Origin: Enterobacter chuandaensis
GTDB taxonomy: Bacteria; Pseudomonadota; Gammaproteobacteria; Enterobacterales; Enterobacteriaceae
Reading direction: 5' to 3'
Length of the DNA stretch: 64,000 bases
Assembly (NCBI RefSeq): GCF_003594915.1
Contig: NZ_QZCS01000005.1
Span: 62,001-126,000 of the forward strand
In this document: positions 1 to 7,879 of the stretch, one piece after another
How the letters are laid out: the number at the start of each line of letters is the position of its first letter
Numbering within the stretch: position 1 is the stretch's first letter
Notes under the pieces: model-generated
Seen by the model: the letters and a program-made list of their open reading frames with translations, nothing else
Told to the model about the DNA's origin: nothing
Databases searched by the model: none
Program-made: the position numbers and the translations under genes

Positions 1-1146
1 TGACGGCGTGGACATGCCGCCGACGGCGGTGGCGGCATCCTGCCAGACCGCGGTCTGGTTAATGCGCTGCGCGATGCCCGCGTAGTCCGGCGCGGCTTTG
101 AGCAAACCCCAGCGGCGGAACTGGGTTAAGAACCACATGCCGTCGGAGAGATACGGGTAGCTCACGGCCCCCTCGTTGAAGAAGCGGATCGGGTGCGCGT
201 CCTGCCAGCGCTGGCCCAGGCCGTTGTCGTACTCGCCGAGCATGCGTCCGGTGAGATACTGTTCCTTGCAGTTGAGCCACGCCCGGCGGGAGAGGATCTG
301 CGCGGTTTCTCGTTTGTTTTCCGGGGACGCCTCGATCCAGCGCGCGGCCTCCATCACGGCGCTCACCAGCGCCCGGGCGGTATGCGGGTTTTTCTCCACC
401 CAGTCGCGGCGCGTGCCGAGGATCTTTTCCGGATGGTCGGCCCAGATGGACTGCGACGTGGCGGCGGTAAAGCCGATACGGTCGTTAATCGCCCGCGCGT
501 TCCACGGCTCGCCGACGCAAAAGCCGACCATGTTGCCGATGCGCATGTTCATCACCATCTGCGGCGGCGGCACCACCACCGTGCGCACGTCGTCAAAGGG
601 ATTAATGCCCGCGCTGGCCAGCCAGTAGTAGAGCCACATGGCGTGCGTGCCTGTCGGGAAGGTATGCGCGAAGGTGTAGGTTCCCGGCGCCTGCTGCCCG
701 ATCAGCGTTTTCAGCCCGTCGAGATCGCGAACGCCCTTCTCTGCCAGATCGCTGGAGAGTGTAATGGCCTGACCGTTCTGGTTGAGCGTCATCAGGTTCG
801 CCATCTGCTGCGGCTTGCCCGCGATGCCCAACTCCAGCCCGTACAGCAGGCCGTAAAGAATGTGTGCGGCGTCCAGTTCACCCGCCACCAGCTTGTCGCG
901 CACCGCCGCCCAGCTCGCCTCTTTGGTGGGAACGATGGTGATACCGTATTTTTTATCAAAGCCTTTTAAGGCTGCGATAACCACCGGGGCACAGTCGGTC
1001 AGCGGGATAAACCCGATGCGTACCGTCTCCTGCTCTGGTTTATCCGAGCCCGCCGCCCATGCGGCCTGCATGACACCCGGTAACAGCATTGCGCTACTCG
1101 CCAGCATGCTGGCCTGCAAAAATCGCCGTCTCGACAAATCCGCCAT
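1..1146 (-). CDS. nasF: Nitrate ABC transporter substrate-binding protein NasF/NrtA, 5' part
   Basis: The first 382 codons of a periplasmic nitrate-binding protein that delivers nitrate to an assimilatory ABC transporter. The gene is open at the left edge of the window, so the C-terminus is missing. The N-terminus carries a twin-arginine signal (SRRRFLQAS, residues 5-13) followed by a hydrophobic stretch, so export is probably by Tat. Family-typical segments follow: IGFIPLTDCAPVVIA near residue 44, and the ligand-lobe segment FAHTFPTGTHAMWLYYW. The ATG at 1146 has GGGAG (1152-1156) six bases upstream. The leader carries a sigma-54 promoter, NtrC-like sites and an ANTAR antiterminator/terminator, and nasR lies just upstream on the same strand. 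This is the arrangement known for Klebsiella nas operons. Expression is therefore expected to need both nitrogen limitation and nitrate or nitrite. Identification is confident; the rest of the operon lies outside the window. Confidence 0.93.
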   Translation of the reverse strand, partial: MADLSRRRFLQASMLASSAMLLPGVMQAAWAAGSDKPEQETVRIGFIPLTDCAPVVIAALKGFDKKYGITIVPTKEASWAAVRDKLVAGELDAAHILYGLLYGLELGIAGKPQQMANLMTLNQNGQAITLSSDLAEKGVRDLDGLKTLIGQQAPGTYTFAHTFPTGTHAMWLYYWLASAGINPFDDVRTVVVPPPQMVMNMRIGNMVGFCVGEPWNARAINDRIGFTAATSQSIWADHPEKILGTRRDWVEKNPHTARALVSAVMEAARWIEASPENKRETAQILSRRAWLNCKEQYLTGRMLGEYDNGLGQRWQDAHPIRFFNEGAVSYPYLSDGMWFLTQFRRWGLLKAAPDYAGIAQRINQTAVWQDAATAVGGMSTPS

Positions 1147-1168
1147 AACCGCTCCCGAAAAAAAAGCC

Positions 1169-1207
1169 AAAAAAAAGCGCCCGCCGTGCCGAAGCACCGC
1201 TGGACGC
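1169..1207 (-). terminator. Leader rho-independent terminator of the nas operon
   Basis: Read on the minus strand, GCGTCC (1207-1202) pairs with GGGCGC (1182-1177) around an inner GTGC-TTCG-GCAC hairpin. Eight T residues follow (1176-1169). It sits between the predicted start site and nasF and ends 22 bases before its ATG, so by default it would stop transcription before the operon. Confidence 0.85.
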
Positions 1208-1243
1208 CTTTATCCCGAAGACTGATGCACCGCCGTTGGCGCA
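1202..1243 (-). promoter_or_regulatory. ANTAR two-hexaloop antiterminator (NasR target RNA)
   Basis: On the minus strand, hairpin P1 is TGCGCC-[AACGGC]-GGTGCA (1243-1226). Hairpin P2 is GGAT-[AAAGGC]-GTCC (1215-1202). They are separated by 10 nt. Both hexaloops have A at position 1 and G at position 4, the signature of ANTAR-protein RNA targets. The 3' arm of P2 (GTCC) is part of the 5' arm of the terminator stem, so P2 and the terminator are mutually exclusive. NasR binding to P1-P2 is inferred to prevent termination. Confidence 0.85.
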
Positions 1244-1269
1244 CCGTCAAAAATGGTTAATTGTTAAAT

Positions 1270-1283
1270 GCAAACTCAATGCC
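1270..1283 (-). promoter_or_regulatory. Sigma-54 (-24/-12) promoter of nasF
   Basis: The minus strand reads CTGGCATTGAGTTTGCAT here, giving an exact GG-N10-GC (GG at 1283-1282, GC at 1271-1270). This is close to the TGGCAC-N5-TTGCA consensus. Transcription would start near 1258, giving a leader of about 112 nt, similar to the Klebsiella nasF leader. Confidence 0.8.
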
Positions 1284-1334
1284 AGGTTTTAAGGCCTTGT
1301 TTCCGGAGCGATAGCCCATAATTACTCGCATTCT

Positions 1335-1373
1335 CGCACCTCAATCAGGCACTCAATGCCCACTGATTGTGCA
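1335..1373 (-). promoter_or_regulatory. Two NtrC-like enhancer sites upstream of nasF
   Basis: Two 17-bp sites are spaced 22 bp centre to centre. On the minus strand the first is TGCACAATCAGTGGGCA (1373-1357), one mismatch in the arms from TGCAC-N7-GTGCA. The second is TGCCTGATTGAGGTGCG (1351-1335), with three mismatches. They lie about 80-110 bp upstream of the predicted start, where NtrC enhancers usually sit. The distal site overlaps the region just outside the nasR stop codon. Confidence 0.6.
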
Positions 1374-1374
1374 G

Positions 1375-2559
1375 CTACTCCTTTGGTATTACCTGCCACA
1401 CGCTCTTCACCGTAAGCAGCGCGCGGGCGATATCCACCATGCGCTGGTTCTTGTCCATTGCCATTTTGCGCAGCGTCGTCCAGGCCTGTTCTTCGCTCAT
1501 GTTCTGGTGGGTCATCAGCACGCTTTTGGCTTTATCAATGGTTTTGCGCTCCTCAAGCGTATCGCGCAGCGACGCGAGCTGACGGGAAAGCTGCTCTATC
1601 TCGCGCGCCTGCTGGCGAACCAGAGTCAGCAGCGGTTTATCCGGGTAGTGCGCCAGCGGATCGTCCTGCTCATCCGCAGGACGCGGGTATGCCTCGTCGC
1701 GCTGAATGCGCTCATCCACCGCAACCATCAGATCGGCGATGATCGTCTCTTCCAGCGCGCGCAGATGCTCCAGCCGCGCCGTTTGCAGCGCAAACCAGGT
1801 CAGCGCGGTATGGCCATTGTCCGCGGCAGGCTGGCGGGTACAGGCCACGCGCCGGAGTTGCTCTGTCTCGCGGTCGGGCTGGCAGTTGAAGGAAAAGGTC
1901 GCCTGCAGGTCAGCCTCGCTGTGGGAGAGAAAGATCTCAAAGCAGGCCTGCTGACCGTCAATGCGGTCAACCAGCCGCTGGCGGGTAACATCATCGAAAA
2001 AGCCCTGCGTGAAGCCAATCGCCCCCAGCGCCCGCTCTTGTCCCGCCAGCTCTTTGCCCTGCATCAGGCTATAAAGGGCGACAAAACGGCCTGCAATTTG
2101 CGGATCGTCAATGCTGTCATTAAGCTGCGGCACAATACCGATCAGGTGGCGAAGCATACGGGAGTAGTGTTCCATCGCCTGCGGCGCCGTCAGCGTCTGC
2201 CGACTTACACCGTCACGCAGGGCGGGAAGCGTCTCCAGCGTGAGCAGCGCGCTGCCGATACGTTCGCAAACGGCGCTTCCGGGGATGGGGGACTGCTTAC
2301 CAAGAACGTCATAAAGCGCTGCGAGGTTTTCGTCCACCAGCGCCCGGCTGGCTTTGCATTCAGGCGCATAGAGCTTACCCTGTGAACAGAGCCAGACGTT
2401 GGATGCCCCGCGCTCGCACTGTAGCATATGCATCAGCTGGCTAATGCCACGCACCAGCGCGCCAAGCTGTGCCAGTCTGCTGAGCTGCTCCCGGCGCATC
2501 AGTCTTGCGCGCTGGAGCCATTCGGTTGCGCCTGGCGAAATGCCGGCCTTTAATATCAT
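1375..2559 (-). CDS. nasR: Nitrate/nitrite-responsive antiterminator NasR
   Basis: A 394-residue cytoplasmic RNA-binding regulator. In Klebsiella, NasR binds nitrate or nitrite through its NIT domain and releases transcription attenuation of the nas leader. Here most of the protein is the helical NIT sensor, and the last ~70 residues are an ANTAR domain (ERKTIDKAKSVLMTHQ, then SEEQAWTTLRKMAMD). A conserved R-rich region (AAFSR-like DRIDGQQACFEIF) lies in the NIT part. I chose the ATG at 2559 because it has GGGAG eight bases upstream; a TTG seven codons earlier has no such support. The length agrees with known NasR proteins (about 393 residues). The gene lies directly upstream of nasF on the same strand and divergent from ychN. 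The matching target RNA is visible in the nasF leader. Confidence 0.95.
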   Translation of the reverse strand: MILKAGISPGATEWLQRARLMRREQLSRLAQLGALVRGISQLMHMLQCERGASNVWLCSQGKLYAPECKASRALVDENLAALYDVLGKQSPIPGSAVCERIGSALLTLETLPALRDGVSRQTLTAPQAMEHYSRMLRHLIGIVPQLNDSIDDPQIAGRFVALYSLMQGKELAGQERALGAIGFTQGFFDDVTRQRLVDRIDGQQACFEIFLSHSEADLQATFSFNCQPDRETEQLRRVACTRQPAADNGHTALTWFALQTARLEHLRALEETIIADLMVAVDERIQRDEAYPRPADEQDDPLAHYPDKPLLTLVRQQAREIEQLSRQLASLRDTLEERKTIDKAKSVLMTHQNMSEEQAWTTLRKMAMDKNQRMVDIARALLTVKSVWQVIPKE

Positions 2560-2630
2560 GCTCACTCTCCCGGATAGCAAAACTTCCGGAAGAGAAGCAA
2601 TATTCGTGCCTTAAAAGAACAGGAGTCAAC

Positions 2631-2984
2631 ATGCAGAAGATTGTGATCGTCGCCAACGGTGCGGCCTACGGCAGTGAATCCCTTTTTAACAGCCTGCGCC
2701 TGGCGATCGCGCTACGCGAGAAAGAGAGCGACCTGGCATTGCGGATATTTTTAATGTCCGACGCCGTGACCGCCGGGCTGAAGGGTCAAAAACCGGCGGA
2801 AGGCTACAACATTCAGCAGATGCTGGAGATCCTGACCGCGCAGGACGTGCCGGTAAAACTTTGTAAGACCTGCACCGACGGACGCGGCATTACCGCGCTG
2901 CCGCTGATTGATGGCGTGGAAATCGGTACGCTGGTCGAACTGGCGGAGTGGACCCTGACCGCCGATAAAGTATTAACTTTTTAA
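2631..2984 (+). CDS. ychN: DsrE/DsrF-like sulfur-relay fold protein YchN
   Basis: A 117-residue cytoplasmic protein nearly identical to E. coli YchN, a hexameric DsrE/TusD-fold protein. Conserved segments include MQKIVIVANGA, SESLFNSLRLAIAL and LCKTCTDGRGI; the last holds the conserved cysteine pair. Physiological function is unproven; DsrE-fold proteins often handle persulfide sulfur. The ATG at 2631 has an AGGAG site at 2621-2625. A longer upstream in-frame reading would overlap nasR and lacks a ribosome-binding site. It is the first gene of the conserved backbone and is divergent from nasR, with only 71 bases shared for both leaders. Confidence 0.95.
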   Translation: MQKIVIVANGAAYGSESLFNSLRLAIALREKESDLALRIFLMSDAVTAGLKGQKPAEGYNIQQMLEILTAQDVPVKLCKTCTDGRGITALPLIDGVEIGTLVELAEWTLTADKVLTF

Positions 2985-3031
2985 TAATAAACCCGTAAAA
3001 ATATTATTTTCTTATGGACGCGGTTTCAGCA

Positions 3032-3059
3032 TCAAGTTTACCTGCGGGGTTGCCGATAG
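3032..3059 (+). promoter_or_regulatory. Sigma-28 (FliA)-like promoter for the chemoreceptor
   Basis: TCAAGTTT (3032-3039), a 12-bp spacer, then GCCGATAG (3052-3059) closely matches the flagellar class-3 consensus TAAAGTTT-N11-GCCGATAA, with a spacer one base longer. It ends 31 bases before the start codon. It implies co-regulation with motility genes. Confidence 0.65.
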
Positions 3060-3090
3060 GCATGGAAACAACACAGCAGGTATTTCACTT

Positions 3091-4875
3091 ATGTTCAGAT
3101 CGATTCGCGCACGCATCATCGCCGCGACGACAGGCTGCCTCGTCGTCGCCCTTCTCCTCAACACCGTTATAAACTTCCAGGTCACGCGTCAGGATAACCA
3201 GCAGTCGCAGCGCGATATCCTGACCAGCACCAGCGCCAGCCACAACATGGCGATTGCCGACTGGGTGAAAAGCAAAATGACGGTGATTGCCTCCGCGCAG
3301 AGCGTTGCGCTGGCTGACGATCCGGTGCCGGTGTTTAAGCAGCTTGCCCAGGCAGGCGGCTTCACCAACGTCTACGTGGGTTATGCCAGCAAGACGGCGA
3401 AATTCTCCGATCCAACGGGCGTCCCGGCGGATTATGACCCGACCATTCGCCCGTGGTATCAGCAGGTAGTCAGCACCGATGGTCCGGTGGTGACGGCACC
3501 CTATGTTGACGCAGGAACCGGGAAGCTGGTAGTGACCTTTGCCGTGCCGGTGAAGGAGAATGGCGCTCTAAAAGCGGTGGTGGCAGGCGATGTCGCCATG
3601 GATAGCGTGGTGGCGAACGTGCGCGGGATCCACCCCACGCCAGCGAGCAGCGGATTGCTCCTGAACAGCGACGGCACGGTGATTGCCGCCAACGAGCCGG
3701 CCCTGACGCTGAAGCCGTTTGCCGAGACGATTAAAGGCATTGACTTTGCGGCGCTGAAAAGCGGCAATCCGGTCGACGGCACGCTGAATGACGAGGAAAA
3801 AACCTTCATCGCCGCAGTCGTACCGGGCACGAACTGGTTCCTGGTGGTCGCCCTCGACAACGGCGACGCCACCTCCGGCATGTGTTCCCTGCTGAAAGCA
3901 TCGGCGATTTCGCTGGTGATCCTCGCACTCCTGAGCGGCGCCCTTGTTCACATTCTGATCGCCCGCTTGCTGAAGCGCCTGTCCGACATTCGCGACGCAA
4001 TGCACAACATTGCCAACGGCACTAACGATCTGTCCCAGCGCCTGCCGGACAGCGGCGATGACGAAGTGGCGCAAATTGCGCAGGCGTTTAACGCCTTCAG
4101 CGATAAGCTCTCAGTGGTGATGGTCCAACTCCGTGATGCCAGCGCCTCGGTGAAAAACGCCGCGCAGGAGATTGCGGCAGGTAACCAGGATCTTTCAGGC
4201 CGTACCGAGCAGGCGGCGTCCAGCCTTCGCGAAACCGCCAGCGCCGTGGAGGAGATCACCGCCTCTGTGACGCAGTCGAATGAATCGGCAGCAGAAGCCA
4301 ACGACCAGGCGAGCAAGGCCTCTGCGGCCGCAGCGCGCGGCGGTGAAGTGGTTTCTCAGGCCATCAGCACCATGCAGTCTATCGAAGTGGCGTCCGCTAA
4401 GATTGGTGATATCACCAGCGTGATTGACGGCATTGCCTTCCAGACCAACATTCTGGCGCTGAACGCCTCGGTTGAGGCGGCGCGTGCCGGTGAGCAGGGG
4501 CGCGGGTTTGCCGTGGTCGCGGGCGAGGTGCGTAACCTGGCGAGCCGCAGCGCTCAGGCGGCGAAAGAGATTAAATCGCTGATTGATTCCACCACCGACA
4601 GCGTGGCAACCGGCTCGCGTTACGTGCATCTGGCCGGGGAAAGCATGGATGAGATCCGCTCCAATATCGGCAGCGTCTCTGGCATCATGCGCGAAATTTC
4701 CATCGCTACCAGCGAGCAGATGAAAGGCATTCACGAAATCAACCACGCGGTGACCCATCTCGACAGAATGGTGCAGCAGAACGCCGAACTGGTGGTACAG
4801 TCCGCCGCAGCGGCCAGCGCGTTGCAGAGCCAGGCGGGCGACCTTGCTGAAACCGCCGGTCATTTCCGCATTTAA
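3091..4875 (+). CDS. Methyl-accepting chemotaxis protein with dCache amino-acid-type sensor
   Basis: A 594-residue inner-membrane chemoreceptor. Layout: TM1 at about 9-30, a periplasmic double-Cache sensor at about 35-265, TM2 at about 268-292, HAMP at about 290-343, then a cytoplasmic four-helix bundle. The signalling tip includes GIAFQTNILALNASVEAARA (447-466) and GRGFAVVAGEVRNLA (470-484). In the membrane-distal Cache module, Y115, R120, W122, Y123, Y138 and D167 fit the known amino-acid-binding dCache motif (Y-x4-R-x-W-Y ... Y ... D), so amino acids are the inferred ligands. The C-terminus (AETAGHFRI) lacks the NWETF-type pentapeptide that tethers CheR and CheB, so it probably depends on other receptors for adaptation. 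A sigma-28-like promoter precedes it. The Shine-Dalgarno is weak (AGGT). It is not one of the classic E. coli receptors. Confidence 0.93.
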   Translation: MFRSIRARIIAATTGCLVVALLLNTVINFQVTRQDNQQSQRDILTSTSASHNMAIADWVKSKMTVIASAQSVALADDPVPVFKQLAQAGGFTNVYVGYASKTAKFSDPTGVPADYDPTIRPWYQQVVSTDGPVVTAPYVDAGTGKLVVTFAVPVKENGALKAVVAGDVAMDSVVANVRGIHPTPASSGLLLNSDGTVIAANEPALTLKPFAETIKGIDFAALKSGNPVDGTLNDEEKTFIAAVVPGTNWFLVVALDNGDATSGMCSLLKASAISLVILALLSGALVHILIARLLKRLSDIRDAMHNIANGTNDLSQRLPDSGDDEVAQIAQAFNAFSDKLSVVMVQLRDASASVKNAAQEIAAGNQDLSGRTEQAASSLRETASAVEEITASVTQSNESAAEANDQASKASAAAARGGEVVSQAISTMQSIEVASAKIGDITSVIDGIAFQTNILALNASVEAARAGEQGRGFAVVAGEVRNLASRSAQAAKEIKSLIDSTTDSVATGSRYVHLAGESMDEIRSNIGSVSGIMREISIATSEQMKGIHEINHAVTHLDRMVQQNAELVVQSAAAASALQSQAGDLAETAGHFRI

Positions 4876-4884
4876 TTTTCTCCC

Positions 4885-4914
4885 GGCGCGGGTTTACCGG
4901 GTAAAACCCGCGCC
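4885..4914 (+). terminator. Stem-loop after the chemoreceptor gene
   Basis: A perfect 11-bp stem GGCGCGGGTTT / AAACCCGCGCC with an 8-nt loop lies 9 bases after the stop codon. No good T-tract follows directly, so it may be an mRNA 3' end or stabiliser rather than a strong intrinsic terminator. Confidence 0.55.
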
Positions 4915-5070
4915 AGCTGAATTCTTTCAGGCATTTTGTCATTTTTGTTTAAACGTTATGCCATTTTTTGATCAAAATCATTATCCCATGCCCCCCACTT
5001 TGATGTTATGCAATGAGTAATTTGTGAACAATATCACGCTCGGGATGGGCAAAATCGACGGGGTAAATAA

Positions 5071-5310
5071 ATGGCACTGGTGAAAACAAGTTTGAAACTG
5101 TTTGGCGGGGATACGGTGGTGGTGCGTTGCTCAGAGCGCTGTCGCATTCATCTCATGAGTTCAAAAGCGCAAAAGCAATCGCAGGCAGATATTTTGACGG
5201 TGCAGGATGACAAGGCGTGGCTGACCGTGCCGTATACCGGTACGTGGGATGTCCTGATCGACAGCCACAGCCAGTCGCTGGAGCATTCGGTCAGTTACGT
5301 AGCAGCGTAA
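5071..5310 (+). CDS. Small DUF1883-like protein
   Basis: A 79-residue protein with no signal peptide or membrane segment. Its beta-rich pattern and the C-terminal run LTVPYTGTWDVLIDSHSQS resemble the DUF1883 family, whose members end in a similar P-x-G-x-W-x-V-x-ID motif. Function is unknown. GGGG sits about ten bases ahead of the ATG. It is a single gene with a stem-loop terminator seven bases after its stop, convergent with chaC. The family assignment is from remembered sequence pattern only. Confidence 0.65.
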   Translation: MALVKTSLKLFGGDTVVVRCSERCRIHLMSSKAQKQSQADILTVQDDKAWLTVPYTGTWDVLIDSHSQSLEHSVSYVAA

Positions 5311-5316
5311 TTTAAA

Positions 5317-5334
5317 CGCCCGGCGAGCCGGGCG
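5317..5334. terminator. Bidirectional-type stem-loop between the small gene and chaC
   Basis: CGCCCGG (5317-5323) and CCGGGCG (5328-5334) form a perfect GC-rich stem around CGAG. It sits in the 29-bp gap between two convergent stop codons. T-richness is modest on either side. Confidence 0.6.
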
Positions 5335-5339
5335 TATTC

Positions 5340-6035
5340 TCAGGCAAAACCCGGTAGCAGCGTGCCGTTAAGCGGGTTCCCTTCCAGCAGCGCCTTCACC
5401 TTCACCACCAGCTCATTCAGACAATCGTCCTTCATGCCGAGGCGGGTCAGCTCCTGATCGAGAGAGAAGAGATACTGCGCGTTGGTGCCCAGCGGCCCGC
5501 TGGCGGCGGCAATTAACGGGGCAATTACCTGCGTGCGGGTGTCCGCTTCATACAGCGGGTGGCGCGGGTCCATAATAAACACCAGCGCGTTAACGGTGCG
5601 TCCGTCGTCAAGCTCCAGCTTGCACCAGCTCGGCATATAGCAGCCGGTGATCATCTCGCGCTTCCAGAGCAGTGTCAGCTCCTCTTCAAGCGTGGCATCC
5701 GGGAGACGATACGCCACGCCCGTGGTGCGTCCGCCCTCTTTCAGTGCAAGCATGCGTCCTGGCTGACACGCGCTGCCGCGTCCTGCCGTCAGGCGCAGGC
5801 AAAATGCGCGGTGCCAGCCGGGCAGCGTTCCCGTTGCCGATTCGACAAATTCCAGAGCCGGGTTCCACATCAGAGAACCGTAGCCAAAAATCCATACAGG
5901 GCCATCATCCGGGCGGCAGGCAAGCGTGGCAGCGAGCGACGCCGCACGTTGTTCAGCTGACCAGAGAAGCGATTCCTCAATAGCACCAAATGCCGTCTTA
6001 CAATCTGCCTTCATTAAGAAATCACGCGTTAACAC
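5340..6035 (-). CDS. chaC: Glutathione-specific gamma-glutamylcyclotransferase ChaC
   Basis: A 231-residue cytosolic enzyme that cleaves glutathione to 5-oxoproline and Cys-Gly. The gamma-glutamylcyclotransferase substrate loop VWIFGYGSLMWNP is present, as is WHRAFCLRL; the catalytic glutamate is expected further on in the family fold. I chose the GTG at 6035 because GGAGGT lies six bases upstream and the resulting length equals E. coli ChaC. The longer reading to 6170 would add 45 residues with no homology to it. It is followed by a terminator and preceded by chaB on the same strand. The historical cha link to cation transport comes from the operon and has no support in the protein's chemistry. 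Confidence 0.94.
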   Translation of the reverse strand: MLTRDFLMKADCKTAFGAIEESLLWSAEQRAASLAATLACRPDDGPVWIFGYGSLMWNPALEFVESATGTLPGWHRAFCLRLTAGRGSACQPGRMLALKEGGRTTGVAYRLPDATLEEELTLLWKREMITGCYMPSWCKLELDDGRTVNALVFIMDPRHPLYEADTRTQVIAPLIAAASGPLGTNAQYLFSLDQELTRLGMKDDCLNELVVKVKALLEGNPLNGTLLPGFA

Positions 6036-6212
6036 TTTACACCTCCGCCACTGCATGCTTCCTTGCGACATCTGTAATTCGCCTTCCCGGCATTCTGTGC
6101 TGGTCATTTTGCCAGCAGTTGAATTACGATAAGCAATTAGCGGACCAGTTGCAATACAACGGCAGTTCAACCGCCTGAAAAGTCAAAATGAAGGCAGCGA
6201 ATAATTTCACGG

Positions 6213-6443
6213 CTATTTCTTTTTATGCCATTTATCATCGTCTCCTTTCTCGTAGTCATGTTTTACTGCGGCCCAGGCGACTTTATGCGCCGTCTCTTCC
6301 CGGCTGGCATCATCCCGGCGATCGTCCTTATCTTTGTATTGATCCCAGGCGCTGTTAAATGCCTCTTTGTAGATATCCTGGGCGTGTTCAGGCAGGACGT
6401 TTTTTACGTTATCGGGTAATTCGCGTTTCGTTTTATAGGGCAT
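6213..6443 (-). CDS. chaB: ChaB, small putative cation-transport regulator
   Basis: A 76-residue, highly charged cytoplasmic protein of the ChaB family, the same length as E. coli ChaB. Diagnostic segments are LPDNVKNVLPEHAQDIYKEA at the start and AHKVAWAAVKHDYEKGDD at the end. The family has a helical fold and is proposed to modulate ChaA, but its biochemical role is not settled. It is divergent from chaA across a 269-bp AT-rich gap and upstream of chaC on the same strand. Confidence 0.93.
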   Translation of the reverse strand: MPYKTKRELPDNVKNVLPEHAQDIYKEAFNSAWDQYKDKDDRRDDASREETAHKVAWAAVKHDYEKGDDDKWHKKK

Positions 6444-6712
6444 CGCTAACCTCTCTTTTGGTTAAAAAGATAAGTGTGGACGACGATGCGCAAGGCTGCC
6501 ACCCGGCTATAAACAATGAACACAAACAAACAGCAACCGATTGTTATTTAACATTTATTTATTGAAAACAGCGCATTATACGCATCAAGCAAGAAAATCA
6601 TGAAAAAGGGTAAAATTAAGTAAAAAATAAAGGGTAGTTAACAGATTTCTGTTAATTTAATGCCTTCAAAATCTATCTATAATTACAAGCACCTGCATTG
6701 ATGGAGAAGCAC

Positions 6713-7813
6713 ATGACAGCAACACATGAGGCGGTAAAGACCCGCCACAAGGAGACGTCTCTCATTTTCCCGGTTCTGGCACTGGCTGTGCTGCTCTTCT
6801 GGGGAAGCAGTCAGTCACTGCCAGTGGTGGTTGGTATCAATATTCTTGCCCTGGTGGGCATTTTAACCAGCGCCTTTAGCGTCGTTCGCCATGCGGACGT
6901 ATTAGCCCACCGTCTGGGCGAGCCTTACGGCTCGTTAATTCTCAGCCTTTCCGTTGTTATTCTCGAAGTCAGCCTGATTTCCGCGCTCATGGCAACCGGC
7001 GATGCCGCTCCGACGCTGATGCGCGATACGCTCTATTCCATCATTATGATTGTGACGGGCGGCCTGGTGGGCTTCTCTCTGCTGCTGGGCGGACGCAAAT
7101 TTGCGACCCAGTATATGAACCTGTTTGGCATTAAACAGTATCTGATCGCCCTCTTCCCGCTGGCGATTATTGTGCTGGTCTTCCCGATGGCGCTGCCGGG
7201 CGCGAACTTTTCCACCGGACAGGCCCTGCTGGTCGCGCTGATTTCCGCAGCCATGTACGGCGTGTTCCTGCTCATTCAGACCAAAACGCACCAGAGCCTG
7301 TTTGTTTACGAACATGAAGATGACAGCGACGACGATGACCCGCACCACGGTAAGCCGTCGGCGCACAGCAGCGCGTGGCACACGGTTTGGCTGATCGTAC
7401 ATTTGATTGCGGTTATCGCGGTCACCAAGATGAACGCCAACCCGCTGGAGACGCTGTTAACCGAGATGAATGCCCCGGTGGCCTTTACCGGTTTCCTGGT
7501 GGCGCTGCTGATTCTCTCCCCTGAAGGGCTGGGCGCGCTGAAAGCGGTGTTGAACAATCAGGTGCAGCGCGCAATGAACCTGTTTTTCGGCTCCGTGCTG
7601 GCGACCATTTCCCTCACCGTACCGGTGGTGACGCTGATTGCCTTTATGACCGGGAATGAATTGCAGTTTGCACTGGGCGCGCCGGAGATGATTGTGATGG
7701 TGGCGTCGCTGCTGCTGTGCCAGATTTCGTTCTCTACCGGCCGCACCAACGTTCTCAACGGCGCGGCGCATATGGCGCTGTTTATTGCGTATTTGATGAC
7801 GATCTTTGCGTGA
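6713..7813 (+). CDS. chaA: Na+/H+ and K+/H+ (Ca2+/H+) antiporter ChaA
   Basis: A 366-residue inner-membrane cation/proton antiporter of the CaCA superfamily, with about eleven hydrophobic segments. Two inverted repeat halves each carry the exchanger acidic motif: GEPYGSLILSLSVVILEVSL in the first, LLILSPEGLGALKA in the second. Between them lies an acidic histidine-containing cytoplasmic loop (EHEDDSDDDDPHHG), likely regulatory or cation-sensing. I chose the ATG at 6713, which has GGAG six bases upstream and gives the E. coli length. An earlier in-frame ATG at 6698 would put the ribosome-binding site inside the gene. The leader is AT-rich. It functions in alkaline and high-salt or high-potassium tolerance. 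Confidence 0.96.
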   Translation: MTATHEAVKTRHKETSLIFPVLALAVLLFWGSSQSLPVVVGINILALVGILTSAFSVVRHADVLAHRLGEPYGSLILSLSVVILEVSLISALMATGDAAPTLMRDTLYSIIMIVTGGLVGFSLLLGGRKFATQYMNLFGIKQYLIALFPLAIIVLVFPMALPGANFSTGQALLVALISAAMYGVFLLIQTKTHQSLFVYEHEDDSDDDDPHHGKPSAHSSAWHTVWLIVHLIAVIAVTKMNANPLETLLTEMNAPVAFTGFLVALLILSPEGLGALKAVLNNQVQRAMNLFFGSVLATISLTVPVVTLIAFMTGNELQFALGAPEMIVMVASLLLCQISFSTGRTNVLNGAAHMALFIAYLMTIFA

Positions 7814-7848
7814 GATTGATCCGGTGCGGCCTGATGCCCTCACCCCAA

Positions 7849-7869
7849 CCCTCTCCCACAGGGAGAGGG
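7849..7869. repeat. Palindromic intergenic repeat
   Basis: CCCTCTCCC-ACA-GGGAGAGGG is a perfect 9-bp inverted repeat, preceded by CCCTCACCCCAAC. This type of dispersed palindrome is common in enterobacterial intergenic regions. It lies between the convergent chaA and kdsA genes, just before their shared terminator. Confidence 0.7.
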
Positions 7870-7879
7870 AGAAAATATA

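Noticed and set aside
999..1250. Minus-strand open frame over the nas leader
   Set aside because: It lies across the leader terminator in another frame to nasF and translates to an Arg/Cys-rich sequence; the leader is regulatory RNA.
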